A stretch of DNA of 64,000 bases from Oerskovia flava (GTDB taxonomy: Bacteria > Actinomycetota > Actinomycetes > Actinomycetales > Cellulomonadaceae): positions 186,001 to 250,000 of the forward strand of contig NZ_JAOXSR010000005.1 of the NCBI RefSeq assembly GCF_026163685.1. The letters run 5' to 3'. Position numbers and translations under genes: made by a program. The notes under the pieces are model-generated. The model saw only the letters and a list, made by a program, of their open reading frames with translations, made no database searches and was not told the origin of the DNA. Shown here in pieces: positions 54,035 to 61,855 of this stretch (position 1 is the first letter of the stretch; every line of letters begins with the position of its first letter).

Positions 54035-54583
54035 GTGGCCAAGAAGCAGAAGACGGGCGCGCACGCCGGGACCCCCGCCGTCGTCGCCCTCACCGCGGCC
54101 GGGGTCCCGCACACCCTGCACCCCTACGAGCACGACCCGACGTCCGAGGTCGGCTACGGCCTGGAGGCCGCCGCCGCGATCGGCGTCGAGCCGGCCCAGG
54201 TCTTCAAGACGCTCGTCGCGAGCGTCGAGGGGAACCTCGTGGTGGGGATCGTCCCGGTCGACCGGATGCTCGACCTCAAGGCGCTCGCGCAGGCGGTCGG
54301 GGCGAAGAAGGCGACCCTGGCCGACCAGGCTGCCGCTGAGCGCGCCACGGGGTACGTCGTCGGCGGGATCTCACCGCTCGGCCAGCGCCAGCGCCTGCGG
54401 ACGGTGCTCGACGCCTCGGCGGGCGACCACGACGTCGTCTACGTCTCGGGCGGGCGGCGCGGGCTCGACGTCGGGCTCGCCCCCGCCGACCTCGTCCGCC
54501 TCACCGGCGCGGTCACGGCCCCCGTCGCCCGCCCCACGAGAGAGAACCCCGAGCGCGAGGTAGAACCCCGGTCGCCGAGGTAG
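54035..54583 (+). CDS. ybaK: Cys-tRNA(Pro) / Cys-tRNA(Cys) deacylase
   Basis: A 182-residue YbaK-type trans-editing enzyme that removes cysteine from mischarged tRNA-Pro. Seen: TPAVVALTAAGVPHTLHPYEHD, YGLEAAAAIGVEPAQVFKTLV with the catalytic Lys, GIVPVDRMLDLKALA, YVVGGISPLGQRQRLRTVLD. The usual protein stops soon after GLAPADLVRLTGAVTAPVA; the last 16 residues here (PTRENPEREVEPRSPR) and the stop codon are contributed by the hairpin repeat downstream. CACAAT ends 6 bases before GTG 54035, so the mRNA is probably leaderless. Confidence 0.92.
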   Translation: MAKKQKTGAHAGTPAVVALTAAGVPHTLHPYEHDPTSEVGYGLEAAAAIGVEPAQVFKTLVASVEGNLVVGIVPVDRMLDLKALAQAVGAKKATLADQAAAERATGYVVGGISPLGQRQRLRTVLDASAGDHDVVYVSGGRRGLDVGLAPADLVRLTGAVTAPVARPTRENPEREVEPRSPR

Positions 54584-54650
54584 AACTCCAGTGGCGCACT
54601 GGAGTTCTACCTCGGCGACTGAGGTTCTGTCTCGCGCCACAGGGGTTCCA
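54537..54650. repeat. Large hairpin repeat with 23-bp perfect arms
   Basis: GTCGCCGAGGTAGAACTCC plus AGTG (54571-54593) is perfectly inverted at 54597-54619 around the three-base loop GCG. Beyond it the arms continue imperfectly: three direct units of GCGAGGTAGAACCCC type on the left match GAACC-type units on the right out to about 54650. The right flank runs into the yccF downstream region. Its left side codes the end of ybaK. The shape fits a REP/BIME-like or MITE-like dispersed element, and it must act as a strong terminator between the convergent genes. Confidence 0.85.
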
Positions 54651-54667
54651 CCCCGGCCACCCGGGGC

Positions 54668-55042
54668 CTAGCGCGTCGGCACGATCTCCTTGCCCAGGGG
54701 GAGCAGCGAGATCGGGATCATCTTGAGGTTCGCGATGCCGAGCGGGATGCCGATGATCGAGACGAACAGCGGGATCGCCGTGATCACGTGCCCGATCGCC
54801 AGCCAGATGCCCGCCACGATCACCCAGATGACGTTCCCGATCGTGGAGAACGCCCCGGCGCGCGGCTTGTCGACGACGGTGCGGCCGAACGGCCACAGCG
54901 CGTACCCCGCGATGCGGAACGACGCGATCCCGAACGGGATGGTGACGATCAGCACGCAGCAGATGATCCCCGCCACGACGTAGCCGAGCGCGAGCCAGAT
55001 CCCGGCGAAGACCAACCAGATGACGTTGAGGATCGTGTTCAT
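54668..55042 (-). CDS. YccF domain (DUF307) membrane protein
   Basis: A 124-residue protein of two tandem YccF domains, each with a long hydrophobic hairpin: ILNVIWLVFAGIWLALGYVV and NVIWVIVAGIWLAIGHVITA are clear copies. IPFGIASFRIAGYALWPFG and IPLGIANLKMIPISLLPLG are the repeated loops. Function unknown; small bacterial inner-membrane protein. GACAAT lies 6 bases before the ATG on the minus strand. It converges on ybaK and the hairpin between them. Confidence 0.92.
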   Translation of the reverse strand: MNTILNVIWLVFAGIWLALGYVVAGIICCVLIVTIPFGIASFRIAGYALWPFGRTVVDKPRAGAFSTIGNVIWVIVAGIWLAIGHVITAIPLFVSIIGIPLGIANLKMIPISLLPLGKEIVPTR

Positions 55043-55104
55043 GGACCCATTGTCCCGTGTCCCGTGACGGTCCCGTCGCGCGACCGGCCACCTAGACTTG
55101 CGCC

Positions 55105-55830
55105 GTGCCCTCCCCCGACCAGTCCAGCGAGATCGCGGAGCGCTACGCGGCCGTGCGTGACCGAGTTCACACGGGCGCCCGGGCGGCCGGGCGTGACCCC
55201 GCCGAGATCCGGGTCCTCGTGGCCACCAAGACGCAGGACGCCGCGGCCGTGCGGGCCGTGGTCGCCGCCGGTGCGACGCTGATCGGCGAGAACCGCGTCC
55301 AGGAGCTCATCGCGAAGGCCCCGGACCTCGAGGACCTCGTCCCCTCCGGGGTCGAGGTGCACATGATCGGTCATCTGCAGCGCAACAAGGTGAACCAGGT
55401 TCTCGCCACGGCAGGCACCGTCGAGACGGTCGACTCCCTCGCGCTCGCCCGCGCCCTGTCGGACCGCTGTGCGCGCGCCGGTCGTGTCCTGGACGTGATG
55501 GTGCAGGTCAACGTGTCGGGCGAGCCGTCGAAGTCCGGCGTCCTGCCCGACGACGCGGCTCACCTCGCGTGCGACGTGGCGGCCCTCGACGGCGTGCGCC
55601 TCGTGGGGTTCATGACGATCGGCGCCAACTCCCGCGACACCGCGCTGGTCCGTGCGGGCTTCGCCCGGTTGCGCCGTGTCCGCGACGACGTGCTCGCCTC
55701 CGGTGCCCCCGGGACGGGCTCCGCGACGGAGCTGTCGATGGGGATGAGCGGCGACCTGGAGCTGGCCGTGGCCGAGGGCGCGACCATCGTCCGTGTCGGC
55801 ACCGCCGTGTTCGGCGCGCGGCCGACTTGA
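55105..55830 (+). CDS. YggS family PLP-binding protein
   Basis: A 241-residue PLP protein of the YBL036C/YggS (PLPBP) family, which keeps pyridoxal phosphate and amino-acid pools in balance. LVATKTQDAAAVRAVVAAG contains the PLP lysine; IGENRVQEL, VHMIGHLQRNKVNQVL, GVRLVGFMTIGA and ELSMGMSGDLELAVAEGAT are all family features. It is usually found in the division (ftsZ-ylm) cluster in actinobacteria, but here it stands alone. TAGACT stands 6 bases before the GTG. Confidence 0.92.
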   Translation: MPSPDQSSEIAERYAAVRDRVHTGARAAGRDPAEIRVLVATKTQDAAAVRAVVAAGATLIGENRVQELIAKAPDLEDLVPSGVEVHMIGHLQRNKVNQVLATAGTVETVDSLALARALSDRCARAGRVLDVMVQVNVSGEPSKSGVLPDDAAHLACDVAALDGVRLVGFMTIGANSRDTALVRAGFARLRRVRDDVLASGAPGTGSATELSMGMSGDLELAVAEGATIVRVGTAVFGARPT

Positions 55831-56061
55831 CCTGCTGTTGACCTGATGACGCCCTCGGTCGACTTCGCATCTATGGAGGACCTCGGTACAGTAGAACGTC
55901 CCGTGCCGGACGTCCCCAGATCTTCACGGGCGCACTCGCCCCCGTCGGCGTGCGCCCACGGGTGACCCGAGCCGGACCGCGGTCCATCCACCATGAGCTG
56001 CGGGCAGTCACGTCCTGAACCCCTGGGACGTCGCTGCGAACCCGTCGACGACAGGACATCG
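55831..56061. promoter_or_regulatory. GNAT upstream region with promoter-like sequence
   Basis: TTCGCA (55864-55869), 17 bases and TACAGT (55887-55892) make a fair promoter, leaving a leader of about 165 bases to the GNAT gene. TTGACCTG is repeated at 55827-55834 and 55838-55845, 11 bases apart. No leader peptide or stable hairpin was found by eye. Confidence 0.5.
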
Positions 56062-56628
56062 ATGACGAGCACGACCACCCTGCTGGCAGACCCGGCGCTG
56101 GAGCACCTCGAGCGCCACTCGACCCCGCGGACGCTGCTGCGTCCGGCGACGGAGGACGACCTCCCCCGCCTCGTCGAGCTGAACGACGCAGCCGTCCCGG
56201 CCGTCCCCGTGACACCGGTCGACGAGATGCGCGCGCTGGTGGACGTGGCGTCCCTCGCCGTCGTCGCGGCCGACACGGCCGACCCCGACGAGCCCCTGGG
56301 CTTCCTGCTCGCCCTCGACCCCGGTGCGGGGTACTCGAGCGAGAACTACGACTGGTTCGAGGAGCGTGGCCTCGACCACCTCTACGTCGACCGCATCGTC
56401 ATCGGCGAGGGTGCGCGCGACCGGGGTGTGGGGCGCCAGCTCTACCGCACCGTGTTCGACGCCGCCCGCACGGCACAGCGCGACGTCGTCACGTGCGAGG
56501 TCAACCTCGACCCGCCGAACCACGGGTCGCTGCGTTTCCACGACCGGCTCGGGTTCGCCCAGCACGGCCAGCAGCTCACCAAGAGCGGGACCGTGCTCGT
56601 CGCCAAGCTCGCCGCCAGCGTGGCCTGA
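56062..56628 (+). CDS. GNAT family N-acetyltransferase
   Basis: A 188-residue acetyltransferase. The acetyl-CoA-binding motif A is YVDRIVIGEGARDRGVGRQL (R/Q-x-x-G-x-G/A equivalent GARDRGVG), followed by VVTCEVNLDPPNHGSLRFH and the HDRLGFAQHGQQ beta 7 region. The substrate is unknown. ATG 56062 is the family-consistent start; the longer frame would include the upstream leader. The last nine codons with stop are copied once more directly downstream. Confidence 0.85.
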   Translation: MTSTTTLLADPALEHLERHSTPRTLLRPATEDDLPRLVELNDAAVPAVPVTPVDEMRALVDVASLAVVAADTADPDEPLGFLLALDPGAGYSSENYDWFEERGLDHLYVDRIVIGEGARDRGVGRQLYRTVFDAARTAQRDVVTCEVNLDPPNHGSLRFHDRLGFAQHGQQLTKSGTVLVAKLAASVA

Positions 56629-56655
56629 GCCAAGCTCGCCGCCAGCGTGGCCTGA
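56602..56655. repeat. Perfect 27-bp tandem duplication of the GNAT gene end
   Basis: GCCAAGCTCGCCGCCAGCGT with GGCCTGA occurs twice in a row (56602-56628 and 56629-56655), without a mismatch. The first copy codes AKLAASVA and the stop; the second lies just behind it. Confidence 0.95.
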
Positions 56656-56682
56656 CCCTCTCCTGGTCCCGCCGGCCGCCTC

Positions 56683-57639
56683 TCAGGCCCGGCCGAGCAC
56701 CCCGAGCGCCGACCGCACACCCGGCACGCCGTTGCCCTGCAGGGCACGGCGTGCCGTCCGCGCGTCGACCGACGCGAGACCCATGACGAGCGCGACGTGC
56801 ACCTCGCCGTCGGCGTCGTGCAGCACCGCCTCGCAGGCCGCGCTGTCCAGGCCCGTGGCCTGGACCAGCATCCGCACGATCCGCGCACGCAGCTTCTGGT
56901 TGGTGGCGCGCACGTCGATCATGAGGTTCGAGTAGGTCTTCCCGAGCCGGATCATCGTCGCGGTCGAGAAGGTGTTGAGCACGAGCTTCTGCGCCGTCGC
57001 CGCCTTCATGCGCGTCGATCCGGTGACGACCTCCGGCCCTGTGTCGAGCAGGATCGCGACGTCGACGCGGTCGGCGAGCGGCGCCGTCGGGTTCGCGCTC
57101 ACCAGGACGGTCCGCGCCCCGCGTTCCCGCGCCAGGTCGAGCGCACCGCGCACGTACGGCGTGCGCCCGCTGGCGGCGAGCCCCACGACGACGTCGTGTG
57201 CGGTGACATCCGCGACGTCGGACCGGCCCAGCTCGACGTCGTCCTCGGCGCCCTCGACCGCGAGCATCATCGCGCCGACCCCGCCCGCGAGGTGCGCGAC
57301 GAACCACTCGTCGCCGACCCCGTAGGTGGGCAGGAGCTCGACGGCGTCGAGCACACCGAGGCGCCCGGAGGTGCCCGAGCCGACGTAGTGCACCCGGCCG
57401 CCGCTGCTCAGCGACGCCACGGCGAGGTCGACGGCCTGCGTGATGCGGTCGCGCTCACGACGGACGGCGTCGGCGACGGTCGCGTCCTCGTCGGTGATGA
57501 GGCGCACGACGTCGGCGGTCGGCAGCAGGTCGACGTCGGTCGTACGGGGGTTGCGCTCCTCGGTGGGCGACGTGAACCGCAGCACGTCCTGCCAGTCGTC
57601 CCCCGGTGCGTGCGTCGCAGGGGTGCGGGTGTGCGTCAT
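56683..57639 (-). CDS. murQ: N-acetylmuramic acid 6-phosphate etherase
   Basis: A 318-residue SIS-domain enzyme that removes the lactyl ether of MurNAc-6-P, giving GlcNAc-6-P and D-lactate. TEERNPRTTDVDLLPTADVV, GRVHYVGSGTSGRLGVLDAV, VVGLAASGRTPYVRGAL and VTGSTRMKAATAQKLVLNTF are exactly the MurQ pattern, with the catalytic Glu in the SIS loop. It overlaps anmK by four bases. It ends the cell-wall recycling operon nagZ-anmK-murQ. Confidence 0.96.
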   Translation of the reverse strand: MTHTRTPATHAPGDDWQDVLRFTSPTEERNPRTTDVDLLPTADVVRLITDEDATVADAVRRERDRITQAVDLAVASLSSGGRVHYVGSGTSGRLGVLDAVELLPTYGVGDEWFVAHLAGGVGAMMLAVEGAEDDVELGRSDVADVTAHDVVVGLAASGRTPYVRGALDLARERGARTVLVSANPTAPLADRVDVAILLDTGPEVVTGSTRMKAATAQKLVLNTFSTATMIRLGKTYSNLMIDVRATNQKLRARIVRMLVQATGLDSAACEAVLHDADGEVHVALVMGLASVDARTARRALQGNGVPGVRSALGVLGRA

Positions 57640-58916
57640 CGGCGAGGTCCCTTCTGGGCCGGCTGCGGCTGGAGCGCGCCGGGATCGTTGGTGAGCACCA
57701 GTCGGCGCACGGGGGTCGACAGCGCGGGCCACGGCACCGGCGTCGGGGGTGTGAGGGAGCCGAGCACCACGGGGCGCCGGGCACCGGTGGCGCGACGGCG
57801 CTGCTCCCCCGGCGCGGTGCCGGGGACACCGTGCGCCGAGAGGTACCCGAGGAGCGCGAAGAGGTAGGCCTCCTTGCCGTCGACGGGCAGCCCGAGCCGG
57901 TCGGCGGTCAGCAGCTCGCACGACGGGTCGACCAGCTCGCGCAGGTGGACCCGCAGCCGGTCGAGCAGCACGGGGTTGTACGCACCGCCGCCCGAGACGA
58001 CGACGCGGCGCACGGGGCGCCCCGCGAGCGCGCGGGCGACCGTCACCGCGGTGAGCTCGGTGAGGGTGGCCACGAGGTCGGGGCCGGTGAGCCCGGGGCG
58101 CACGGAGGCGAGGAGGGACGCCACGTACTGGGCGTCGAAGAGCTCGCGTCCGGTCGACTTGGGCGCGGGCGCCGCGTAGTAGGGGTCCGCCAGGAGCGCG
58201 TCGAGCGCGACGGCGTCCACGGTGCCGCGGGCGGCGAGCGCGCCGTCGCGGTCGTAGTGCTCGCGCCCGTCCGTGAGCCGGGTCACGGCGAGGTCGATGA
58301 GGCAGTTCCCGGGGCCGGTGTCCCACCCCATGACGGGGTCGTCGGTGTGCCCCACGAGCGTGACGTTGGCGATCCCCCCGATGTTGAGCGCGGCGCTGTG
58401 CGGCGCGAGGCTCCGCGACCCCGTCCCGCCGGTCCGCTCCGTGCCGAGCCACAGCGCGTCGAGGATGGACACGAGCGGCGCACCCTGCCCGCCCGCGGCG
58501 ATGTCGGCGACCCGGAAGTCGTTGATGACGGGCCGCTTGACCCGCTCGGCGATCCACGCGGCGTTCCCGAGCTGCAGTGTCCCGCGCGCCCGCGCGCCCA
58601 CGACCCAGTGGTAGAGGGTCTGGCCGTGCGACGCGACGAGGTCGACGTCGCCGCCCGCGACGTCGTCGATCGCCCGCCGTGCCGCCTTGCCGAGCTCCTG
58701 CCCGATGAGCGTGTCGAGCTGCGCGACCTCACCCATGCCGAGGGTCGCGGGCGGCAGAGCCTTGAGGATGCGCTCGCGCAGCGCGGCCGGCCAGGGATAC
58801 TCGGTGTGACCACGCGGCCGCATGCGCAGCACACCGTCGTCGCCCGTCTGGAACTCGGCCGCGGCCACGTCGATCGCGTCGACCGACGTTCCGGACGACA
58901 GCCCGAGGACGATCAT
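57636..58916 (-). CDS. anmK: Anhydro-N-acetylmuramic acid kinase
   Basis: A 426-residue sugar kinase that opens and phosphorylates 1,6-anhydro-MurNAc to MurNAc-6-P. N-terminal phosphate motif GLSSGTSVDAIDVAAAEF, VASHGQTLYHW, SAALNIGGIANVTLV, MGWDTGPGNCLIDL and VVVSGGGAYNPVLLDRL are all family marks. The C-terminal about 45 residues (TPPTPVPWPALSTPVRRLVL) extend beyond the usual end. Both ends overlap their neighbours by four bases (ATGA), giving a tightly coupled operon. Confidence 0.95.
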   Translation of the reverse strand: MIVLGLSSGTSVDAIDVAAAEFQTGDDGVLRMRPRGHTEYPWPAALRERILKALPPATLGMGEVAQLDTLIGQELGKAARRAIDDVAGGDVDLVASHGQTLYHWVVGARARGTLQLGNAAWIAERVKRPVINDFRVADIAAGGQGAPLVSILDALWLGTERTGGTGSRSLAPHSAALNIGGIANVTLVGHTDDPVMGWDTGPGNCLIDLAVTRLTDGREHYDRDGALAARGTVDAVALDALLADPYYAAPAPKSTGRELFDAQYVASLLASVRPGLTGPDLVATLTELTAVTVARALAGRPVRRVVVSGGGAYNPVLLDRLRVHLRELVDPSCELLTADRLGLPVDGKEAYLFALLGYLSAHGVPGTAPGEQRRRATGARRPVVLGSLTPPTPVPWPALSTPVRRLVLTNDPGALQPQPAQKGPRR

Positions 58917-60493
58917 GCGCCCGCCTCCGTGCCCGCGCCACGGCGCAGCAGATCGACCGCGGCGCGGGCGTTCGCACGCCCCGTGCCGCAGGCGACGACG
59001 ACGCTCGGCCCGTCGTCGGCCACGGGGAACCACTGGTCGACCGCACCCGGGAACCCGGTGTGCAGGACGACGAGGTCGGGACGTGCCACGAGCAGCGCGT
59101 CGAGCCGGTGACGCTCGGCCGAGCCGGCCAGCGGCTCGCGGGTCAGGACGACGAGCGGACGGTGCGATCCCGACACGGCCTCGAGGGTCGCGGCCCACTG
59201 CGCGTCGTCGGCCGGGCGGTGGTGCTCCGCCCCGGCGAACACCTCGTCGACCGCGCGCTGCACGTGCTGGGCGGTGCGGCCGGCCGCGTGGTCGAACCGC
59301 AGGCGCAGGTCGACGACCTCGGGAGCGGACGTGAGCGGCATCGGCACGGGTCCGTGCCGACGCACCGCACGGACCGCCGCGCGCGCGCCGACGCGCTCGA
59401 GGTCGGCGAGGGCGTCGAGCGCGGCGTCCGCGGAGCAGCGGGTCCCCGCCTCCTCGCGGAACGCCCGGATCGTCGCGACGGCGCGTGCCGTCCGGTCGGC
59501 GGAGGCCCGCAACCGGTCGAGACCGACGCGGCCCTCCTCGACGGCCGCGACCAGAGCGCTCTGCGCCTGCCGGAAGAGCGCCTCGTCGTCGCGACCGACG
59601 GTCGTCCCGAGGCACAGCAGGTCGGCGCCGGCCTCCACCGCGCGCACGGCGATCTCCCCGATGCCGTGACCGCCGTCCGGGGCGTCCTCGCCGTACGTCT
59701 GGACGGCTCCCATGTCGAGCGCGTCGGTGATGACCGGGCCCTCGAAGCCCAGCTCCCGCGCGAGCGCGGTCACGGCCGGCTCGAGCGAGGAGGGGGCGGG
59801 CCCGAGCGCCGGGACGAGCAGGTGCGCCGTCATGACGGCGTCGAGGCGCTCGCCTGAGGCGTCCGGGGCGCCGAACGCGTGCACGAACGGCGGCAGGTCA
59901 CGGCGTCGCAGCTCGTCCAGGGAGGCGTCGACGACGGGGAGGTCGAGGTGCGAGTCGACGTCGGTCGCCCCGTGCCCGGGGAAGTGCTTGCCGCAGGCGC
60001 CGGCTCCCCCACGGTGCATCCCGCGCACGAGGGCCGCACCGTGCCGGGTGACCACCTCGGGGTCCGCGCCGAACGACCGCACCCCGATGACGGGGTTGTC
60101 CGGGTCGGAGTTGACGTCGAGGGCGGGAGCCAGGTCCAGGTCGATACCGGTCGCGGCGAGGAGTCGCCCCAGCGCGGTCCCCACCTCCTCGGTGAGCTCG
60201 GGGTCGTCGACGACCCCGAGCGCCGCGTTGCCGGGGATGCTCGAGCCGGTGACCGCCTCGAGCCGGGAGACGTCGCCGCCCTCCTCGTCGATCGCGACCA
60301 GGAGGTCGGCGGACACCTCGTGCAGGCGAGCCGAGAGCCGGGCGGTCGTCGCTACGTCGGGCGTGTTGTGGCCGAAGTACACGACGCCCGCCAGCCCGTC
60401 GCGGCAGGCCTCCACGAGCCAGGCCGGGAGCTCGGTGGTGCCCGTGAACCCGGGCAGCAGCACGCCGTTGACGGCGCGCACGACGGCGGTCAT
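58913..60493 (-). CDS. nagZ: Beta-N-acetylglucosaminidase (GH3)
   Basis: A 526-residue glycoside hydrolase family 3 enzyme releasing GlcNAc from anhydro-muropeptides. GVVYFGHNTPDVATTARLSA, VAIDEEGGDVSRLEAVTGSS, KHFPGHGATDVDSHLDLP (the family KHFPG(H/Y)G loop carrying the general acid His) and the nucleophile in VITDALDMGAVQTYGED are present. The C-terminal part adds a second domain as in Gram-positive NagZ. No signal peptide is seen, so it may be cytoplasmic. ATG 60493 begins the operon; a palindrome lies in its upstream region. Confidence 0.93.
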   Translation of the reverse strand: MTAVVRAVNGVLLPGFTGTTELPAWLVEACRDGLAGVVYFGHNTPDVATTARLSARLHEVSADLLVAIDEEGGDVSRLEAVTGSSIPGNAALGVVDDPELTEEVGTALGRLLAATGIDLDLAPALDVNSDPDNPVIGVRSFGADPEVVTRHGAALVRGMHRGGAGACGKHFPGHGATDVDSHLDLPVVDASLDELRRRDLPPFVHAFGAPDASGERLDAVMTAHLLVPALGPAPSSLEPAVTALARELGFEGPVITDALDMGAVQTYGEDAPDGGHGIGEIAVRAVEAGADLLCLGTTVGRDDEALFRQAQSALVAAVEEGRVGLDRLRASADRTARAVATIRAFREEAGTRCSADAALDALADLERVGARAAVRAVRRHGPVPMPLTSAPEVVDLRLRFDHAAGRTAQHVQRAVDEVFAGAEHHRPADDAQWAATLEAVSGSHRPLVVLTREPLAGSAERHRLDALLVARPDLVVLHTGFPGAVDQWFPVADDGPSVVVACGTGRANARAAVDLLRRGAGTEAGA

Positions 60494-60740
60494 CGGCGCA
60501 CCGCGCAGGTGCGGGTCGTCGCTGTGCTCGGTCGGTGCATGGGATCTCCTCGGTCCTCTCCCGCGCTGCGGGACCGCCCTGTCGTGCGCAGGCGTCGCCC
60601 GGCGGGAGCGCCCGCCTGAAAGTAACTTACCTCAGAGTGTACTGACATGACGATAAGTTCCAGGCGCAGGTGCCACTGCTTGCCGGTGAGCGATGCCACA
60701 CCGGGAGGAGGTCGGTCGGGAGGCGGTCGGCGAGCGCCGA
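60494..60740 (-). promoter_or_regulatory. nagZ upstream region with palindrome
   Basis: The 247 bases to the end of the lipoate ligase gene contain an AT-richer island at 60617-60660. GTAACTTAC (60622-60630) is a near-perfect 9-bp dyad that overlaps a possible minus-strand -10 TAAGTT (60629-60624) with TCGTCA 18 bases upstream, so it may be an operator for the recycling operon. GGCGGG / CCCGCC (60601-60606, 60611-60616) is a short stem downstream of it in the leader. Confidence 0.45.
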
Positions 60741-61790
60741 CTACGGGACGCGGGCGGTCCACTCCGGCGTCGAGAACTTGGCACGGGCGAGCTCCTCGGC
60801 GAGCGTCCGCTCCTCGGGGGTGACCTTGCCCTCGATCGTGTCGTACCGTCCGCGGAAGTGCTCCTTGAACGCCTCGATGACGGCCTCGCGCGTCATGCCG
60901 GTCTGCGAGCGCAGCGGGTCGACCCGCTTGTTCGCGCTCTTCGTGCCCTTGTCGGACAGCTTCTCGCGACCGATCCGCAGCACGTCGGTCATCTTGTCGG
61001 CGTCGATGTCGTACGCCATCGTCACGTGGTGAAGCACCCCACCGCCGCGCAGGCGCTTCTGCGCGGCGCCCGCGATCTTGCCGGCGGGCGAGGCGATGTC
61101 GTTGAGCGGCTTGTACGTCGCCTCGATGCCGACGTCGGCCAGCGCCCCCAGCACCCAGTCGTCGAGGAACGCGTACGAACGCTCGAAGCTCAACCCCTCG
61201 ACGAGCGAGGCAGGCACGTACAGCGAGTAGGTGATCGTGTTGCCCGGCTCGACGAACATCGCGCCTCCGCCCGAGATGCGCCGCACCACGGTGATGCCGT
61301 GCCGCTCGGCGGCCTCGACGTCGACCTCGTTGCGCAGCGACTGGAACGAGCCGATGATCACCGCCGGGCCGCCCCACTCCCAGATGCGCAGGGTCGGGCC
61401 GCGCCGTCCGGCGTCGAGCTCCTCCGTGAGCACCTGGTCCAGGGCGAGGTGCATCGCCGGGCTCTCGGCACCCTCGTGGAGGATCTCGAACGTGTGGTCA
61501 CCCCAGCCGCTCGCGTGACCCAGCGCGCGCCGCACGGCGATCGCCACCGCCTCCGGCGTGAAACCCACGAGCGTGACGCCGTCGCCGAGCGCGGCCTCGA
61601 CCGTGTGGGTGAGCTGGGCGACCGTCGACGACTCCCCCATGCCCGTCAGAGCACGGTCGATGTCCTCCAGCGCCTCGTCGGGCTCGAGGAAGAAGTCACC
61701 GCTCACCGCGACACGGGCGAGCCGACCTTCCTCGACCGCGAGGTCGACCGCGACGAGCTTGCCACCAGGAACCTTGTACTCTCCGCGCAC
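60741..61790 (-). CDS. Lipoate-protein ligase A family protein with N-terminal lipoate-accessory domain
   Basis: A 349-residue protein. Residues 1-80 match the accessory domain (EYKVPGGKLVAVDLAVEEGR, ARVAVSGDFFLEPDEALEDI) that is a separate protein (LplB) in some archaea; residues about 95-300 are the ligase fold: VVRRISGGGAMFVEPGNTIT and GKIAGAAQKR with the catalytic lysine. It attaches lipoate or octanoate to E2 and H proteins, matching lpdA in this window. The GTG start lies inside the 3' arm of a perfect hairpin. cimA ends 65 bases upstream, so it may be read from that transcript. Confidence 0.88.
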   Translation of the reverse strand: MRGEYKVPGGKLVAVDLAVEEGRLARVAVSGDFFLEPDEALEDIDRALTGMGESSTVAQLTHTVEAALGDGVTLVGFTPEAVAIAVRRALGHASGWGDHTFEILHEGAESPAMHLALDQVLTEELDAGRRGPTLRIWEWGGPAVIIGSFQSLRNEVDVEAAERHGITVVRRISGGGAMFVEPGNTITYSLYVPASLVEGLSFERSYAFLDDWVLGALADVGIEATYKPLNDIASPAGKIAGAAQKRLRGGGVLHHVTMAYDIDADKMTDVLRIGREKLSDKGTKSANKRVDPLRSQTGMTREAVIEAFKEHFRGRYDTIEGKVTPEERTLAEELARAKFSTPEWTARVP

Positions 61791-61817
61791 GCCCCCAGCG
61801 TAAGCGCTGGGGGCGTG
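61788..61817 (-). terminator. Perfect 13-bp hairpin that includes the lipoate ligase start codon
   Basis: CACGCCCCCAGCG (61788-61800) and CGCTGGGGGCGTG (61805-61817) are perfect arms with a 4-base loop. On the minus strand the last three bases of the 3' arm are the GTG start of the ligase gene. It lies 38 bases past the cimA stop. It can serve as a T-less terminator of cimA, or lock the next start codon in structure. Confidence 0.75.
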
Positions 61818-61855
61818 CTCCGGGACTGTGCCAGGTCCGTCGGGGGCGGCGCGGG

